Shown: positions 40,149-49,641, counted from the first letter of the stretch. The stretch: DNA of 64,000 nucleotides from Desulforhabdus sp. TSK (GCF_022836495.1 NZ_BQXM01000006.1:1-64000); one strand, 5' to 3'. The notes: generated from the sequence alone by a model not told the origin. A program made the numbers and translations.

Positions 40149-42197
40149 TCACACCTGCGAAGAGCTGTCATAATGGGAAAAGTGCATTGTGAAAGTTCCC
40201 CTTCCCTGGGTAGATGACCGCAGGACGGTCGAATAGCCGAACATCCTGGAAAGGGGGGCCACCGCCTTGACCACCTGGATGGCTTTGCGCGCGGTGATTT
40301 CCTCCACACGCCCTTTTCGCAAATTGATGTCCCCCAGAACTTCCCCCAGGAACTCTTCAGGAACCAATATTTCCACGGCCATATAGGGTTCCAGCAGGAG
40401 CGGCGAAGCCTGTTCGCACGCTTTCCGGAAAGCCATCGTTGCCGCCACACGAAAAGCCAGTTCGCTGGATACCCCCTCCAGAAAGCTCCCGCCGAAGATC
40501 ACCGTCTGGGTATCCACCACGGGATAACCCAGCAGAGGCCCACTGCTGAAAGCGTCCTGAAGACCCGCCTCGAGGGCTGAAAAAAACATCTCGGGGATGG
40601 ATGCGTCCCGGATCCGGTTTTCTATGGAATTGCCTTCCCCTCGACCACGGGGGGACACGTGAATTTCCACCATGGCATAATGTCGGCTTCCGCTGATCTC
40701 TCGGTCGAAAACTCCCTGAGCCTCAGCCTCCTGGTTGACGGTCTCCCTGTAAACGACTTGTGGCTTCCCTGCATTGGCCGTGACATGAAAATCACGCTCC
40801 AGCCGGTTCAAAACGATCTCCAGATGGAGCTCACCCATTCCGCTGATGAGGGTTTGGCCTGTGTCCGGGTTCTCCTGAAATCGGAAGGTGGGATCCTCCT
40901 CCGAGAGCTTGGAAAGGCTGTCGAGGAGTTTTTCCTGGTCCGCCCGGGTGTTTGCCTCCACGGCAATGGAAATGACCGGCTCATAAATGTCCACGGGCTC
41001 CAAAAGGATGGGGCTTCCCGGGGCGCAAAGCGAGTCCCCTGTCGTAGAGGATTTGAGGCCCATGAGGGCTACGATATTTCCTGCCCCTGTCTTCTCGAGT
41101 CGATCGCGCTTGTTGGCGTGCATCTGGAAGATTCTGGAGACTTTTTCACGAGATCCTTTACTGACATTGAGGACATCCATGCCGACCTCGAGCTTCCCCG
41201 AGTAAATGCGTGCATAGGTCAGTTTGCGTCCCTGATCCATTTGAATTTTGAAAGCCAGCGCGGCCAGAGGCGCCTGCTCGCTGCTTGGGCGTTCCTCCAC
41301 CTGTTTGGTCTGAGGGTTCTCTCCTTTAATGGGAGGAATATCCAGGGGGGAGGGCAGAAAATCGACAATGGCGTCAAGCAACGGCTGAATCCCCTTGTTC
41401 TTGAGGGCTGAGCCGCAGAGCACGGGAACCCCTTTGAGCTGGAGGGTGATCTTGCGAATAACGGGAATCAATTGCTCCGGAGAGATGTCCTTTCCCTCCA
41501 GGTAGAGCTCCATGAGGCCATCATCCCATTCGGCCACCCTGGCCACCAGGTTGTCGCGGGCCTCGGCGGCAGTTGCCAGGAAATCCGGTTCTATATCGCG
41601 ATATTCGTATTCGACTCCCTGGCTTTCATCCATCCACACTACCTGTTTCATGCGCAGCAGGTCGATGACCCCGCGAAATGTCGATTCCTGCCCCACGGGG
41701 ATCTGCAAGGGAAGGGGGTTCGCCTTGAATTTCTCCTCGATCTGCTGGACCACGTTGTTGAAGTCTGCCCCCAGGCGATCCATTTTGTTGACGAATGCAA
41801 TCTTGGGAACATGGTAGCGGTCCGCCTGATGCCACACGGTTTCCGACTGGGGCTCCACTCCACCCACACCGCAGAAGACGGCGACAACACCGTCCAAGAC
41901 GCGCAAAGAACGCTCCACCTCGATGGTAAAGTCCACATGTCCCGGTGTGTCGATGAGGTGAAATTCGTGCTGACGCCACAGGCAGGTGGTCACGGCGGAA
42001 GTGATGGTGATTCCTCTTTCCTGTTCCTGTTCCATCCAATCCATGATGGCGGTTCCGTCATGAACCTCTCCCATCTTGTGGGAACGGCCCGTGTAGTAAA
42101 GGATGCGTTCCGTGACCGTGGTCTTCCCGGCATCGATATGAGCGATGATGCCGAAATTGCGAAAAGTCTTGAGGTGGTGTGCTTCAGCCATATCCAT
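40149..42197 (-). CDS. Elongation factor G-type translational GTPase
   Basis: This 682-residue, full-length EF-G has GTP-binding motifs [18 protein letters not shown] (G1), [20 protein letters not shown] (G3) and [11 protein letters not shown] (G4), plus the EF-G domain II-V segments such as [20 protein letters not shown] and [16 protein letters not shown]. It lies away from any str operon (no rpsL, rpsG or tuf nearby), so it may be a second EF-G (EF-G2 type) or the relocated main copy. The sequence alone does not decide. MDM at the start allows initiation at either Met. rpsU lies downstream on the same strand. Confidence 0.9.
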   Translation of the reverse strand: MDMAEAHHLKTFRNFGIIAHIDAGKTTVTERILYYTGRSHKMGEVHDGTAIMDWMEQEQERGITITSAVTTCLWRQHEFHLIDTPGHVDFTIEVERSLRVLDGVVAVFCGVGGVEPQSETVWHQADRYHVPKIAFVNKMDRLGADFNNVVQQIEEKFKANPLPLQIPVGQESTFRGVIDLLRMKQVVWMDESQGVEYEYRDIEPDFLATAAEARDNLVARVAEWDDGLMELYLEGKDISPEQLIPVIRKITLQLKGVPVLCGSALKNKGIQPLLDAIVDFLPSPLDIPPIKGENPQTKQVEERPSSEQAPLAALAFKIQMDQGRKLTYARIYSGKLEVGMDVLNVSKGSREKVSRIFQMHANKRDRLEKTGAGNIVALMGLKSSTTGDSLCAPGSPILLEPVDIYEPVISIAVEANTRADQEKLLDSLSKLSEEDPTFRFQENPDTGQTLISGMGELHLEIVLNRLERDFHVTANAGKPQVVYRETVNQEAEAQGVFDREISGSRHYAMVEIHVSPRGRGEGNSIENRIRDASIPEMFFSALEAGLQDAFSSGPLLGYPVVDTQTVIFGGSFLEGVSSELAFRVAATMAFRKACEQASPLLLEPYMAVEILVPEEFLGEVLGDINLRKGRVEEITARKAIQVVKAVAPLSRMFGYSTVLRSSTQGRGTFTMHFSHYDSSSQV

Positions 42198-42851
42198 TTT
42201 CCCGATCGAGAAGGCAAGAGAGCCTTCGCCGTCAATAAGGAGTCCTTCGCTCGTGAGCCTGTGCTGTGTATGTCCTGCAGTCAGTGCGTCGGTCTGGTCT
42301 TCGTTTGGTCAGGCCGTTTTACAGGAATGCGATGGACATCCTATCCATATCTTATTTTTTTCATATGAAAAACAGGGAAGCAGCACTCTAAAGAAAATCG
42401 CATAAAGAGTCAAGGACATGGCCAAAACAGACCATGGGAGGTAGCCTCGCCGTGTCCCTCAGCCATGAAAATTGGAGGAAATCGCCAAATAATCGCGAAA
42501 GGATATTCTGGATTTTGGATATAAAGGCATCCTGCTCAGGGTTTCCTCCATCTCGGAAATTCGAGAAATGGCTGTACCCGACAATCCGCGAAAAACTACT
42601 CTCCCTCTTAGTTGACCCCGGGCAGAGGCTGCCCGCAAGATGCGAATGCTTCTCCGTGCATCAGAAACCCACGGCGACGAAATTTACGACGGATCGATTC
42701 ATGGGAAAATCCCCCCTAATCCATGGAGAACTGGATTTATGGGAGTTGTCAGCCTCTCATCCATGCTGCTAAGTAGAAACCGATCCTAAACTCTTACGGT
42801 CTACCGCGAGGGCGAATTTGATTTTCTTTGGAAAAATAAGGAGAAACCAGT
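42198..42851. other. Intergenic region without a supported gene
   Basis: The 650 bp between the divergent EF-G and transglycosylase genes contain only short frames (for example 42434-42772 on the plus strand) whose amino-acid composition and lack of a ribosome-binding site argue against coding. It presumably holds promoters for both genes. I see no RNA gene or repeat. Confidence 0.5.
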
Positions 42852-43919
42852 ATGGCGCCTGATTCCTCACTCTATAGGCACCAACTGGGGGAAGCTCAAA
42901 CTGGTCGACAGCGGAGTTTTGCGCTGAAGGCCACCATTCCGTTTTGTCTTGGTTTCACTCTTTTTGCCACTCAAATCGAGGCAAGGACCGAACCGACCCG
43001 TGACTCGTTGAGCAGTATTTCTGCCTCTCTTGCAGCGCATGAGCAGCTGTCATTGAAGAGCTCCGCAGCGTTGGCGTCCTTGTCCCCCTCATCCCTTTTT
43101 GTCAATTTTTCCCCTGTTGGAGTACGATGGAGTACCAGAAGTCAGATACCCATTCCTGATCAACCTGCAATTGAAAAACAAATTCGCTTCTTCCAAGGAG
43201 AAGGACGCACGACGTTCGTTACGGTGCTGGAACGCGCGCGATCCCATTTCCCGATCGTGGCCGAAATCATGGAGGCTCAGGGAGTCCCCCACGAATTGAT
43301 AGCGGTGGCCATGGTTGAAAGCGCTTTCAAGCGTCGGGCCTTTTACAAAGGAGCGGCAGGTTACTGGCAGTTGCTGGCATCGACAGCGCGATCCCTTGGT
43401 CTCAGGGTTGATCGTTGGGTGGATGAGCGTTACGACCCGATAAAATCCACTCATGCTGCTTCAAAGTATTTGCGTTCACTCTACGATCGTTTTGGATCCT
43501 GGCCTCTGGCTCTTGCTGCATACAATGCGGGAGACGGGCTGGTTTCCAACATCATCAGAAAGCATGGAGTGGACGATTTTTGGGAGATCTCCAAACGTCG
43601 CAGTCTTCCAAGAATTACGAGAGCTTATGTTCCGAAAATCTTGGCTACCATTCGGATCATGCGCAATTTGGAGGTCCACGGGTTCGAGAGTCCCCAACCT
43701 TTTCCAATTTACAATTTTGAGGCCATTACCGTTCAATCACCTTTGAAACTGAAGCAGGTGGCGAAGTGGATCGATGTGCCTACAAGTGATTTAAGGGACT
43801 TGAACCCGTCTCTACGTCAGGATCGTTTGCCCCCCGATCGTGGTGGGGTACAGTTGAACCTTCCTTCCGGTGCCAGGGAAAAATTTCAAATAGCTTATGA
43901 GAGCTATCTCCGGAAGTAA
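42852..43919 (+). CDS. Lytic transglycosylase, MltD/Slt family
   Basis: This 355-residue protein has an N-terminal hydrophobic stretch (ATIPFCLGFTLFAT) that could be a signal or anchor. The SLT domain carries the catalytic Glu in AVAMVESAFKRRAFYKGAAG, then YWQLLASTARSLGL, and SWPLALAAYNAGDGLVSNII. A C-terminal segment (KLKQVAKWIDVPTSDLRDLN onward) resembles a LysM module. It should cut peptidoglycan glycan strands in the periplasm. The start has TAAGGAGAAACC. A small coiled-coil protein gene follows 74 bp downstream. Confidence 0.88.
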   Translation: MAPDSSLYRHQLGEAQTGRQRSFALKATIPFCLGFTLFATQIEARTEPTRDSLSSISASLAAHEQLSLKSSAALASLSPSSLFVNFSPVGVRWSTRSQIPIPDQPAIEKQIRFFQGEGRTTFVTVLERARSHFPIVAEIMEAQGVPHELIAVAMVESAFKRRAFYKGAAGYWQLLASTARSLGLRVDRWVDERYDPIKSTHAASKYLRSLYDRFGSWPLALAAYNAGDGLVSNIIRKHGVDDFWEISKRRSLPRITRAYVPKILATIRIMRNLEVHGFESPQPFPIYNFEAITVQSPLKLKQVAKWIDVPTSDLRDLNPSLRQDRLPPDRGGVQLNLPSGAREKFQIAYESYLRK

Positions 43920-43992
43920 TCAAACCATTACACATCGCCCAGCGGGCTGGACCGTAAGAGTTGTATCAGGTTTGTTGAAGGATTGTTTGACC

Positions 43993-44175
43993 ATGAGTAT
44001 CAGGATGTTGGCCATCGAGCTCTACCGGGTGATGCGAAGAGTCCAGGAATTGGAAAAGGCTCTCGAAGCCATGAATCCCGGTTCGCCGGAGAGGGAGCAG
44101 ACCCGGGAGGAGCTCAGGCATGCGCGAGCCGAGGAAAACCGCCTCAAAGCCATGTTGGAGGGGGCAAAGGAATAG
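43993..44175 (+). CDS. Small coiled-coil protein
   Basis: This 60-residue protein begins MSIRMLAIELYRVMRRVQEL and continues EKALEAMNPGSPEREQTREE with heptad-rich helices. It has no cysteines, signal or membrane span. Similar small helical-hairpin proteins are, I believe, common in sulfate-reducing deltaproteobacteria, but their function is unknown to me. The frame is open further upstream, but the ATG at 43993 begins the conserved-looking part. Confidence 0.6.
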   Translation: MSIRMLAIELYRVMRRVQELEKALEAMNPGSPEREQTREELRHARAEENRLKAMLEGAKE

Positions 44176-44265
44176 CGCCCCCTGGATCGCCCCCCTTCCG
44201 CCGTGCGCGAAGGGGGGCGATCCATTTCCCATGGCAGCCCGTCTTCCTGTTTTTCCGCGTGTGAG

Positions 44266-44742
44266 CTATTCCACAACCCAGACAACGCAGTCACGGGCAT
44301 CCGTGACAATCTTCTTGGAAACACTTCCGAAGAGAAACTCCTGGCGTTTCGTCATTCCCCGCCTCCCGATCACTACCGTCTCATAGCCTTCCCGCTTCTG
44401 CTCCTGTAAAATGAGCTCCGAGATAGAAACTAACCGGTCGCACACCTGGATCTTGATGTGAATGTTTGCCTGGGGAATTCCCTGCGACGAGAGCCTCTTA
44501 CCTGCCTCTTCCATCAGCGATGCTGTTTCGGCATACAAACGCTCCACATGGCTGATCCGTTCCTTCTCGTCAGGCATGACGTCCGGCGAAGGCTGGCGTA
44601 TCACGTTCAACAGCGTTATTTGCACCTTGGGGTCGGAGGACATCATGCGCCCAACATAGTCCACCGCCTTGAGGGAATTCTCGGAAAGATCGATGCCAAT
44701 CAGTATTTTCTTCTCCATGACTTCAGCTGTCTCCTTATCCAA
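44266..44742 (-). CDS. Universal stress protein (UspA family)
   Basis: This 158-residue single Usp domain starts KKILIGIDLSENSLKAVDYV and ends with the ATP-binding motif VIGRRGMTKRQEFLFGSVSKK, which fits G-x2-G-x9-G-S. It therefore belongs to the nucleotide-binding class. Met1 (44742) or Met9 (44718) may be the start. It lies 34 bp after a kinase-like gene on the same strand and is probably co-transcribed, suggesting a shared stress or signalling role (inference). Confidence 0.9.
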   Translation of the reverse strand: MDKETAEVMEKKILIGIDLSENSLKAVDYVGRMMSSDPKVQITLLNVIRQPSPDVMPDEKERISHVERLYAETASLMEEAGKRLSSQGIPQANIHIKIQVCDRLVSISELILQEQKREGYETVVIGRRGMTKRQEFLFGSVSKKIVTDARDCVVWVVE

Positions 44743-44776
44743 TGTCCTCAGCCAGGTAGCGGGCTTCAGGTTCCAA

Positions 44777-45745
44777 TCAATGGGGTAGATCTTTCCGGCA
44801 TGCTTTCAAATCACTCAAAAGCTCTTCCGTTGACTCGTAAAAAACTTCGGCTCCGTGGCTGAAATGCATCAAGATGTCGTTCATCGTTTCGGGGATATAG
44901 GGAAAGAGCTTCCGTAGGTTCATGACCCGGAGCTTGAAGAACAGAGACATGTCATCTTCATCCAGGCACGACTTCAGGTGCATCCCCTCGGGACCGCAGG
45001 CGTTCAAGTCGGCTACGGTATGGAAACCTTTTCCCACGGTGAGAAGAAGTATGTTGCCGAGGCCAAAGAGGTCTATCCCAAAGGGGTTTTCCGCCCAGTC
45101 GTAGGTGTAATCGAAATCGATCCAGGTGTAGATCCCCGTATGCTTTTCGATCAACACGTGATCATTCCGGATGTCCCCATGCAGTTCGTTCAGGGAATGG
45201 AGTCTCTGGATGGCTTCGATGCAGCTGATCACATTGTCGAAGATTACCGGGAAATTCTCGTGGAAGTACGCCTCGTGGCTCATGGGCATTTCGAGCAGGT
45301 AGTCATAAAAGCGCTTTCCCTCGATCCTGTCAATGATCCTGACGGAATTGCCCATGGAGTCCGGAACGTTGAAACCCTGCATGAAATAAGGGTCATTCCT
45401 TATCTTTTCAAGGATTCTCGCCTCCTTGTGAGGGCTTCGGAAGCATTTGATGCTCTCCATCCCCAGTTGCAGAATGAAAGATTCCAGGAATACCAGCTTG
45501 ATGATCTTGGAGGAGCCGTCCGAAAGATCGATGGCCTTCTTGACCCAGAACTTGGGATCTCCATCCATGCCGAACCGTCCTTCGACTTCTTCGCCTCGAA
45601 CGAAGTAGAAGCGCCCCTCCAGCTCCAGAACGTCGCCGGAATTCACCTTCATGAATTCCGTGGTGTCGTGGACGATGTTGATCTTCTGCTTGTAGGGACG
45701 ATGGAGATAGTATGCTATCTTTTCTCTTAATTGTGATTCATTCAT
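44777..45745 (-). CDS. Protein kinase-like protein with altered catalytic loop
   Basis: This 322-residue protein has features of the eukaryotic-like kinase fold: Lys-containing strand segments (WVKKAIDL, IIKLVFLESF), and a catalytic-loop equivalent LHGDIRNDHVLIE, where the usual Asn is replaced by His. The Mg-binding position WIDFDYTYDW replaces DFG. FGIDLFGLGNILLLTVGKG follows. It could be a divergent kinase, an antibiotic-phosphotransferase-like enzyme, or a pseudokinase. It pairs with a UspA gene 34 bp downstream. No membrane span or sensor domain is seen, and the N-terminal 100 residues are unassigned. Confidence 0.65.
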   Translation of the reverse strand: MNESQLREKIAYYLHRPYKQKINIVHDTTEFMKVNSGDVLELEGRFYFVRGEEVEGRFGMDGDPKFWVKKAIDLSDGSSKIIKLVFLESFILQLGMESIKCFRSPHKEARILEKIRNDPYFMQGFNVPDSMGNSVRIIDRIEGKRFYDYLLEMPMSHEAYFHENFPVIFDNVISCIEAIQRLHSLNELHGDIRNDHVLIEKHTGIYTWIDFDYTYDWAENPFGIDLFGLGNILLLTVGKGFHTVADLNACGPEGMHLKSCLDEDDMSLFFKLRVMNLRKLFPYIPETMNDILMHFSHGAEVFYESTEELLSDLKACRKDLPH

Positions 45746-45842
45746 CTTTTTGCCTGTCGTGGAAAGAGGGGAAAAGGAGAAAAGAATAACCTGTTAAACG
45801 ACTTCGAACTGAATCACCAAGTCACCATCCTATGCGATGGTT

Positions 45843-46430
45843 TTAAACTGTCACGAAACGCCTGAGATGATGGAAAGCTTCCTGCAATGCTTCCCGTTTC
45901 CCGGGACTCTGGTAATTGAAGGGGGACGGATGATATGTGACCAGAACCTTTCTTCCCGCCTTTTCAAAAAAGCTCCCGTTGGCCTTTTGCATCTTCAGCA
46001 GATTATCGTCCAGCAATGGCTTTGCGGCTGAGAGTCCGAGGCATACCACAACGGGCGGTTTCAAGATCTGCAGCTCCTCCTGCAGGAAGGGGAGTGCGTA
46101 GCGGCTTTCTTTCGAGGTGGGACTGCGGTTTCCACCCTTTGCATCCACCGGTCTGTATTTGACGAGATTGGTCACGAAGACGTCGTTTCTGGACAGTCCG
46201 ATTTGTGCCAGCAAAACATCCAGATTTTTACCTGCAGGCCCCACAAAGGGTGTGCGAGCTGCTTCTTCTTCCCTTCCCGGTGCCTCCCCTATAAACACCA
46301 GCGCATTCTGTCTCAGAGACCCGCTTCCCGGGACGAAAACAGTGCCCATCCTGTTATTTCGGTACTTTGGATCTTGTTGAATGATACTATAAAGTGCATC
46401 CAACTTGAGGACTTTTTCTTCTTCAGTCAT
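45843..46430 (-). CDS. Uracil-DNA glycosylase family 4-like, lacking the Fe-S cysteines
   Basis: This 195-residue protein has family-4 UDG motifs: motif 1 VFIGEAPGREEEAARTPFVG and PAGKNLDVLL, then VFVTNLVKYRPVD and NRSPT, and motif 2 LVTYHPSPFNYQ. Classical members bind a [4Fe-4S] cluster through an N-terminal C-x2-C and cysteines in the KCRPP and CxxxL segments. Here the N-terminal pair is absent (IIQQDPKYRNNRMG), and the other two positions are Tyr (KYRP, SRYALPFL). The protein should still remove uracil if the fold holds without the cluster. Its start codon directly abuts the cobO stop, so the two are coupled. Confidence 0.85.
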   Translation of the reverse strand: MTEEEKVLKLDALYSIIQQDPKYRNNRMGTVFVPGSGSLRQNALVFIGEAPGREEEAARTPFVGPAGKNLDVLLAQIGLSRNDVFVTNLVKYRPVDAKGGNRSPTSKESRYALPFLQEELQILKPPVVVCLGLSAAKPLLDDNLLKMQKANGSFFEKAGRKVLVTYHPSPFNYQSPGKREALQEAFHHLRRFVTV

Positions 46431-46967
46431 TCAAAATTCAATCCCTTGTTGTGCTTTGAGCTGCTGATCGTGGTAGGGGTGCTTGATGAGCTTCATTTCT
46501 GTGGCAAGATCGGCAAGAGCCATCAGTTCGGGTGGTGCATTCCTGCCCGTCACGACAACGTGCAGATCGGACGGTCTGGAACGGAGAGCCGCGAGCACCG
46601 TGTCCAGGGGTAAAAGACCATAGGAAAGGATGATGTTGAGCTCATCCAGGACGATCATGTCCCACGTGCCGCGCTGCATCTCCTCGACGGCTTCCTGCCA
46701 GCCCAGATGAGCCAGCCTGCGATCTTCGTCCAGGTTATCCTTTTTCCATGTGAATCCTGACCCCAGGGGCTTGATGCGAATTTCGGGGAATCGCTCCAGA
46801 GCGTTCAGTTCTCCGTAGCGCCAGGATCCCTTGATAAACTGAAGAATGAGGATCCGCATGCCATGACCCGCCGCCCGCAGAGCCATGCCCAATGCCGCTG
46901 TCGTCTTACCCTTGCCGTTTCCAGTAAAAACGATGAGCAACCCCTGGCGTGCCATAGTCACCTGCAT
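46431..46967 (-). CDS. cobO: Cob(I)yrinic acid a,c-diamide adenosyltransferase
   Basis: This 178-residue CobA/CobO-type ATP:corrinoid adenosyltransferase has the P-loop VFTGNGKGKTTAALGMALRA near the N-terminus, ILILQFIKGSWRYGELNALE, the Walker-B-like DMIVLDELNIILSYGLL, and VVVTGRNAPPELMALADLAT. It makes the adenosyl form of cobamides. Met1 (46967) or Met5 may start. No other cobalamin gene is nearby. The uracil-DNA glycosylase gene follows with no gap. Confidence 0.93.
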   Translation of the reverse strand: MQVTMARQGLLIVFTGNGKGKTTAALGMALRAAGHGMRILILQFIKGSWRYGELNALERFPEIRIKPLGSGFTWKKDNLDEDRRLAHLGWQEAVEEMQRGTWDMIVLDELNIILSYGLLPLDTVLAALRSRPSDLHVVVTGRNAPPELMALADLATEMKLIKHPYHDQQLKAQQGIEF

Positions 46968-47027
46968 TCTCAGCCTGAGAAGTGTTGTGAAAAATTTTTG
47001 GAATGGTGAAGCGCCCGGTTGACGGAT

Positions 47028-47060
47028 AAAAAAAGCGGGCTCTCTAAGCTTGCCCGCTTC
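47028..47060 (-). terminator. Rho-independent terminator after the FmdB-type gene
   Basis: On the minus strand AAGCGGGC pairs with GCCCGCTT and is followed by TTTTT, about 130 bp after the FmdB-type stop. It separates that gene from cobO. Confidence 0.8.
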
Positions 47061-47188
47061 AATTGATCCACTGTGGAATTAAGCCAACCTTCGAATGTTG
47101 AGCTTGCTCCGGGTTTTCCGGTGCAGAGTCGCTGCCGGTGACCAGCTTTGGAAACCCATCGTGCAGGAGTTACGAAATGCTTGCTGCC

Positions 47189-47449
47189 TTACGAATCGCT
47201 CGAACTGCTGTCGGATTTTGTTTCCGTCTTGGTTGTTTCCTGAGCTTTGCATGCACTGGTGCTTTGGTTCTTACCCGCGTAATCCGTGGTGTACCAGCCC
47301 GAACCTTTAAGGTGGAACGTACTCATGGAGATGAGCTTGCGCAATTCACCCCGGCATGCCTCGCATTCATGCAAAGGTGCGTCGGAGAACTTCTGCATGG
47401 CCTCTGTCGTTTTTCCACACTTTAAACATTCGTACTCGTAAATCGGCAT
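47189..47449 (-). CDS. FmdB-family zinc-ribbon protein
   Basis: This 86-residue protein starts MPIYEYECLKCGKTTEAMQK and has the second knuckle HECEACRGELRKLISMSTFH, then LKGSGWYTTDYAGKN, all diagnostic for the FmdB/CxxC_CXXC_SSSS regulatory-type family. The C-terminal tail is Ser/Thr/Lys-rich and disordered. The in-frame ATG two codons earlier has no better ribosome-binding site. The function of the family is uncertain; members were first noted beside formamide/amide genes. Confidence 0.9.
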   Translation of the reverse strand: MPIYEYECLKCGKTTEAMQKFSDAPLHECEACRGELRKLISMSTFHLKGSGWYTTDYAGKNQSTSACKAQETTKTETKSDSSSSDS

Positions 47450-47601
47450 CCCCAAAACCTCCTGTTATATTTTGTCTGACTCGCGAAAGAAGACGGATTG
47501 TTTTCTCATTCCCAAATGTACCTCAATTATAAAACTGGTTTCTTCGATGTCAAGCAATTCCCTCCGGGCCTTTCTCAAAAAGATACCGCTCTCTCTATCC
47601 T

Positions 47602-49557
47602 TCAGAAAGAAACTGGAGTCAGCTCTCCATTGGCGATTTGAAGGATTTGGTAGCTCCGCCTGAGACTTCCGTCTGCTGAGAAAGAGTATACCCCTGCCGC
47701 CCCCTGGAATTCATGAATCTGAAAAAGGCTTTGAAGGAGGGAATAGCGATCGATGGAAGCCGGATCCAGAGCTGCTCTTGCCTGCAAAAGGAGCATCAAG
47801 GCATCGTAAGCCTGGGCCTCGAGATAGGAGGGCGATGTCTGGTAAACCTCCTCGAAGCGCTCGCGAAAAGCCCGAACGCGCGGCGCCTGGCTGTCAGCGT
47901 AGTAGGGTGTCGCAAAAATTGCCTGCTCCACATAAACGCCTCCCGCTTCCACGATGGGGCCCTCTCCCCAGAGATTCGTCCCCAGGAGAGTGACGCCCAC
48001 GACATTATTATAGGGAAGCTGGGGGGCAATGAGGGACACGGTCTGGACCTGATCCGGCAGAAGGAGTGCTTCAAAAGGGGTCGTTTCCACGCCCGTGGGT
48101 GGAGCATTCTTCTTGGCGATGGTCATGAGCTTTTGAATGGGCTCCTTGAAATCTGTGCTCTTGTCCTTGTAGGATACGCTGGCCATGAGCTGCCCCCCGA
48201 ATTCATTCACGACTTCCGCGAAAATTTTAGACAGATTCTGACCGTAGCGATCCTCGGGGTAAAGAGCTGCAAACCGCGTGTAGCCAAGTTTTACCTTACA
48301 GTACTTGACGAGGGACCGAATCAGCTCGCGGTTGTCAAGCATGAGGGGAACTGAAAAGGAATCGGGGGCTCTCTCGTCTTCCCGCTGGGTCAGGGAGAGG
48401 AGCGGGACCCCGAGCTTATCGGCTACGGGAGCGACGCCCTTGGCGGCTTTCTGTCCCAAAGGGCCGACAACCGCCAAAACACCGTCCTGCTTGACGAGAT
48501 CTTCAAAGGATTTGATGGCGAGGCTCGGTTCAGCCTGTGCATCCTTGACGACGAGGGTGACCTGCTGTCCGGAATGCTGCTCGTTCCAGTCGCTTTTGGC
48601 CAGCGAGAGGCCTTTCATAACCATTTCGCCATAGCTGGCATAGGGACCGTTCACGGGCACGAGGCTGCCGATACGGTCTGGGTGAGCGGGGAGGTCGCTC
48701 TCGGGGCCTGATCCCCTCAAAGCCGCCTGGATAAACGGTGCTGCGGGATGGGAGGCGTTCTGAGCCAAGAGACTCCGAAGCTTTTCTCTAGAGGTGTCAG
48801 ACTTTTTCTGCTGCATCTCGATTTCTGCCAGTCGAAAATCGAGAAACACTTTCATGAAGGCGTTGGGATTTCTCTTGAGGAGGCGGTTGACGGTGGCTGC
48901 ATCCTTGTCTTTCAGAAGCGCGTCCGTTGTTTTGGCGAGGGATTTTTTCTCTTCCGGACTTCTTGCCACGGCAAAGCCTGCAGTAGCCCAGTCGAAGGCG
49001 GTTTCAACGTCTCCCTCGGCTGCATAGCTGCGTGCCATGAAGGCAGCCAGATCCACCTGGACATCGGGCTGCGACGCTGACGCCTCCCACAGGGGCGTTG
49101 CTTCCTTCATGACCTGCTTTTTCCTCCCCGTCATCCAGAAGGCCTGCAACTGATCCAGGCGTGCGCGCGGGATTCCGTTCCAGGTTGGATAAGCATAGAT
49201 AAGGTAGTCCAAATACTGCAGTGCCTGCTCCGGTTGCCCCTGCTGCAGGCGGATATGCCCCATTTCATAAAGAGATTTGGCGGCGACGGCATTCTTGGGC
49301 CAGGTCTGAACCACGCGCTCCCAATGCTTGAATGCTGCGGGAATATTCCCGGCCTTCTTTTCCTTTTCCGCCTGCTGCATCAGGGATTCGGCATCCTGAG
49401 GCGTTTGAGTCGAAACAGCGGCCGGAGCGGTTCCCTGAGGAGACATGGTCGCGCAACTTGAAAGGAAAAGGGTCGCAAGAACAAGGAATATGGAAGCCGA
49501 AGTGCTTTTTTTTCGCATAAGACGCCTCATTGCAGGTGAAAAGAATCTCATAACCAA
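47602..49557 (-). CDS. LppC/PBP activator-like lipoprotein with TPR and periplasmic-binding fold
   Basis: This 651-residue protein has a lipoprotein signal (SIFLVLATLFLSSCATM, lipobox Cys about residue 35). A helical TPR-like part follows (AFKHWERVVQTWPKNAVAAK, RLQQGQPEQALQYLDYLIYA). The C-terminal half is a type-I periplasmic-binding fold (IGSLVPVNGPYASYGEMVMK, then VLAVVGPLGQKAAKGVAPVA). This is the layout of LpoA/LppC penicillin-binding-protein activators and of related ABC-type receptor lipoproteins. It would sit in the outer membrane facing the periplasm. Several Met codons near the N-terminus are possible starts. Confidence 0.85.
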   Translation of the reverse strand: MVMRFFSPAMRRLMRKKSTSASIFLVLATLFLSSCATMSPQGTAPAAVSTQTPQDAESLMQQAEKEKKAGNIPAAFKHWERVVQTWPKNAVAAKSLYEMGHIRLQQGQPEQALQYLDYLIYAYPTWNGIPRARLDQLQAFWMTGRKKQVMKEATPLWEASASQPDVQVDLAAFMARSYAAEGDVETAFDWATAGFAVARSPEEKKSLAKTTDALLKDKDAATVNRLLKRNPNAFMKVFLDFRLAEIEMQQKKSDTSREKLRSLLAQNASHPAAPFIQAALRGSGPESDLPAHPDRIGSLVPVNGPYASYGEMVMKGLSLAKSDWNEQHSGQQVTLVVKDAQAEPSLAIKSFEDLVKQDGVLAVVGPLGQKAAKGVAPVADKLGVPLLSLTQREDERAPDSFSVPLMLDNRELIRSLVKYCKVKLGYTRFAALYPEDRYGQNLSKIFAEVVNEFGGQLMASVSYKDKSTDFKEPIQKLMTIAKKNAPPTGVETTPFEALLLPDQVQTVSLIAPQLPYNNVVGVTLLGTNLWGEGPIVEAGGVYVEQAIFATPYYADSQAPRVRAFRERFEEVYQTSPSYLEAQAYDALMLLLQARAALDPASIDRYSLLQSLFQIHEFQGAAGVYSFSADGSLRRSYQILQIANGELTPVSF

Positions 49558-49595
49558 GTCGATCTCACGAAGGTTGCAAAAACGTATACCTCAAT

Positions 49596-49641
49596 CATAC
49601 GAAGAAGGGCACATGAATTTTCATGTGCCCTTCTTCGTATG
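49596..49641. repeat. Perfect 22-bp inverted repeat with 2-bp loop
   Basis: The arms begin CATACGAAGAAGGGCACATG and end at an AATTTT centre; together they give a 46-bp near-continuous palindrome between dnaK and the LppC-like gene. No T-tract follows on either strand, so it is not a textbook terminator, though it lies 39 bp after the dnaK stop and could act as one or as an mRNA-stabilising hairpin. Confidence 0.85.

Noticed and set aside
42434-42772. 112-residue plus-strand open frame in the gap upstream of the transglycosylase
   Set aside because: No ribosome-binding site, mixed low-information composition, and no recognisable motif; most likely chance.
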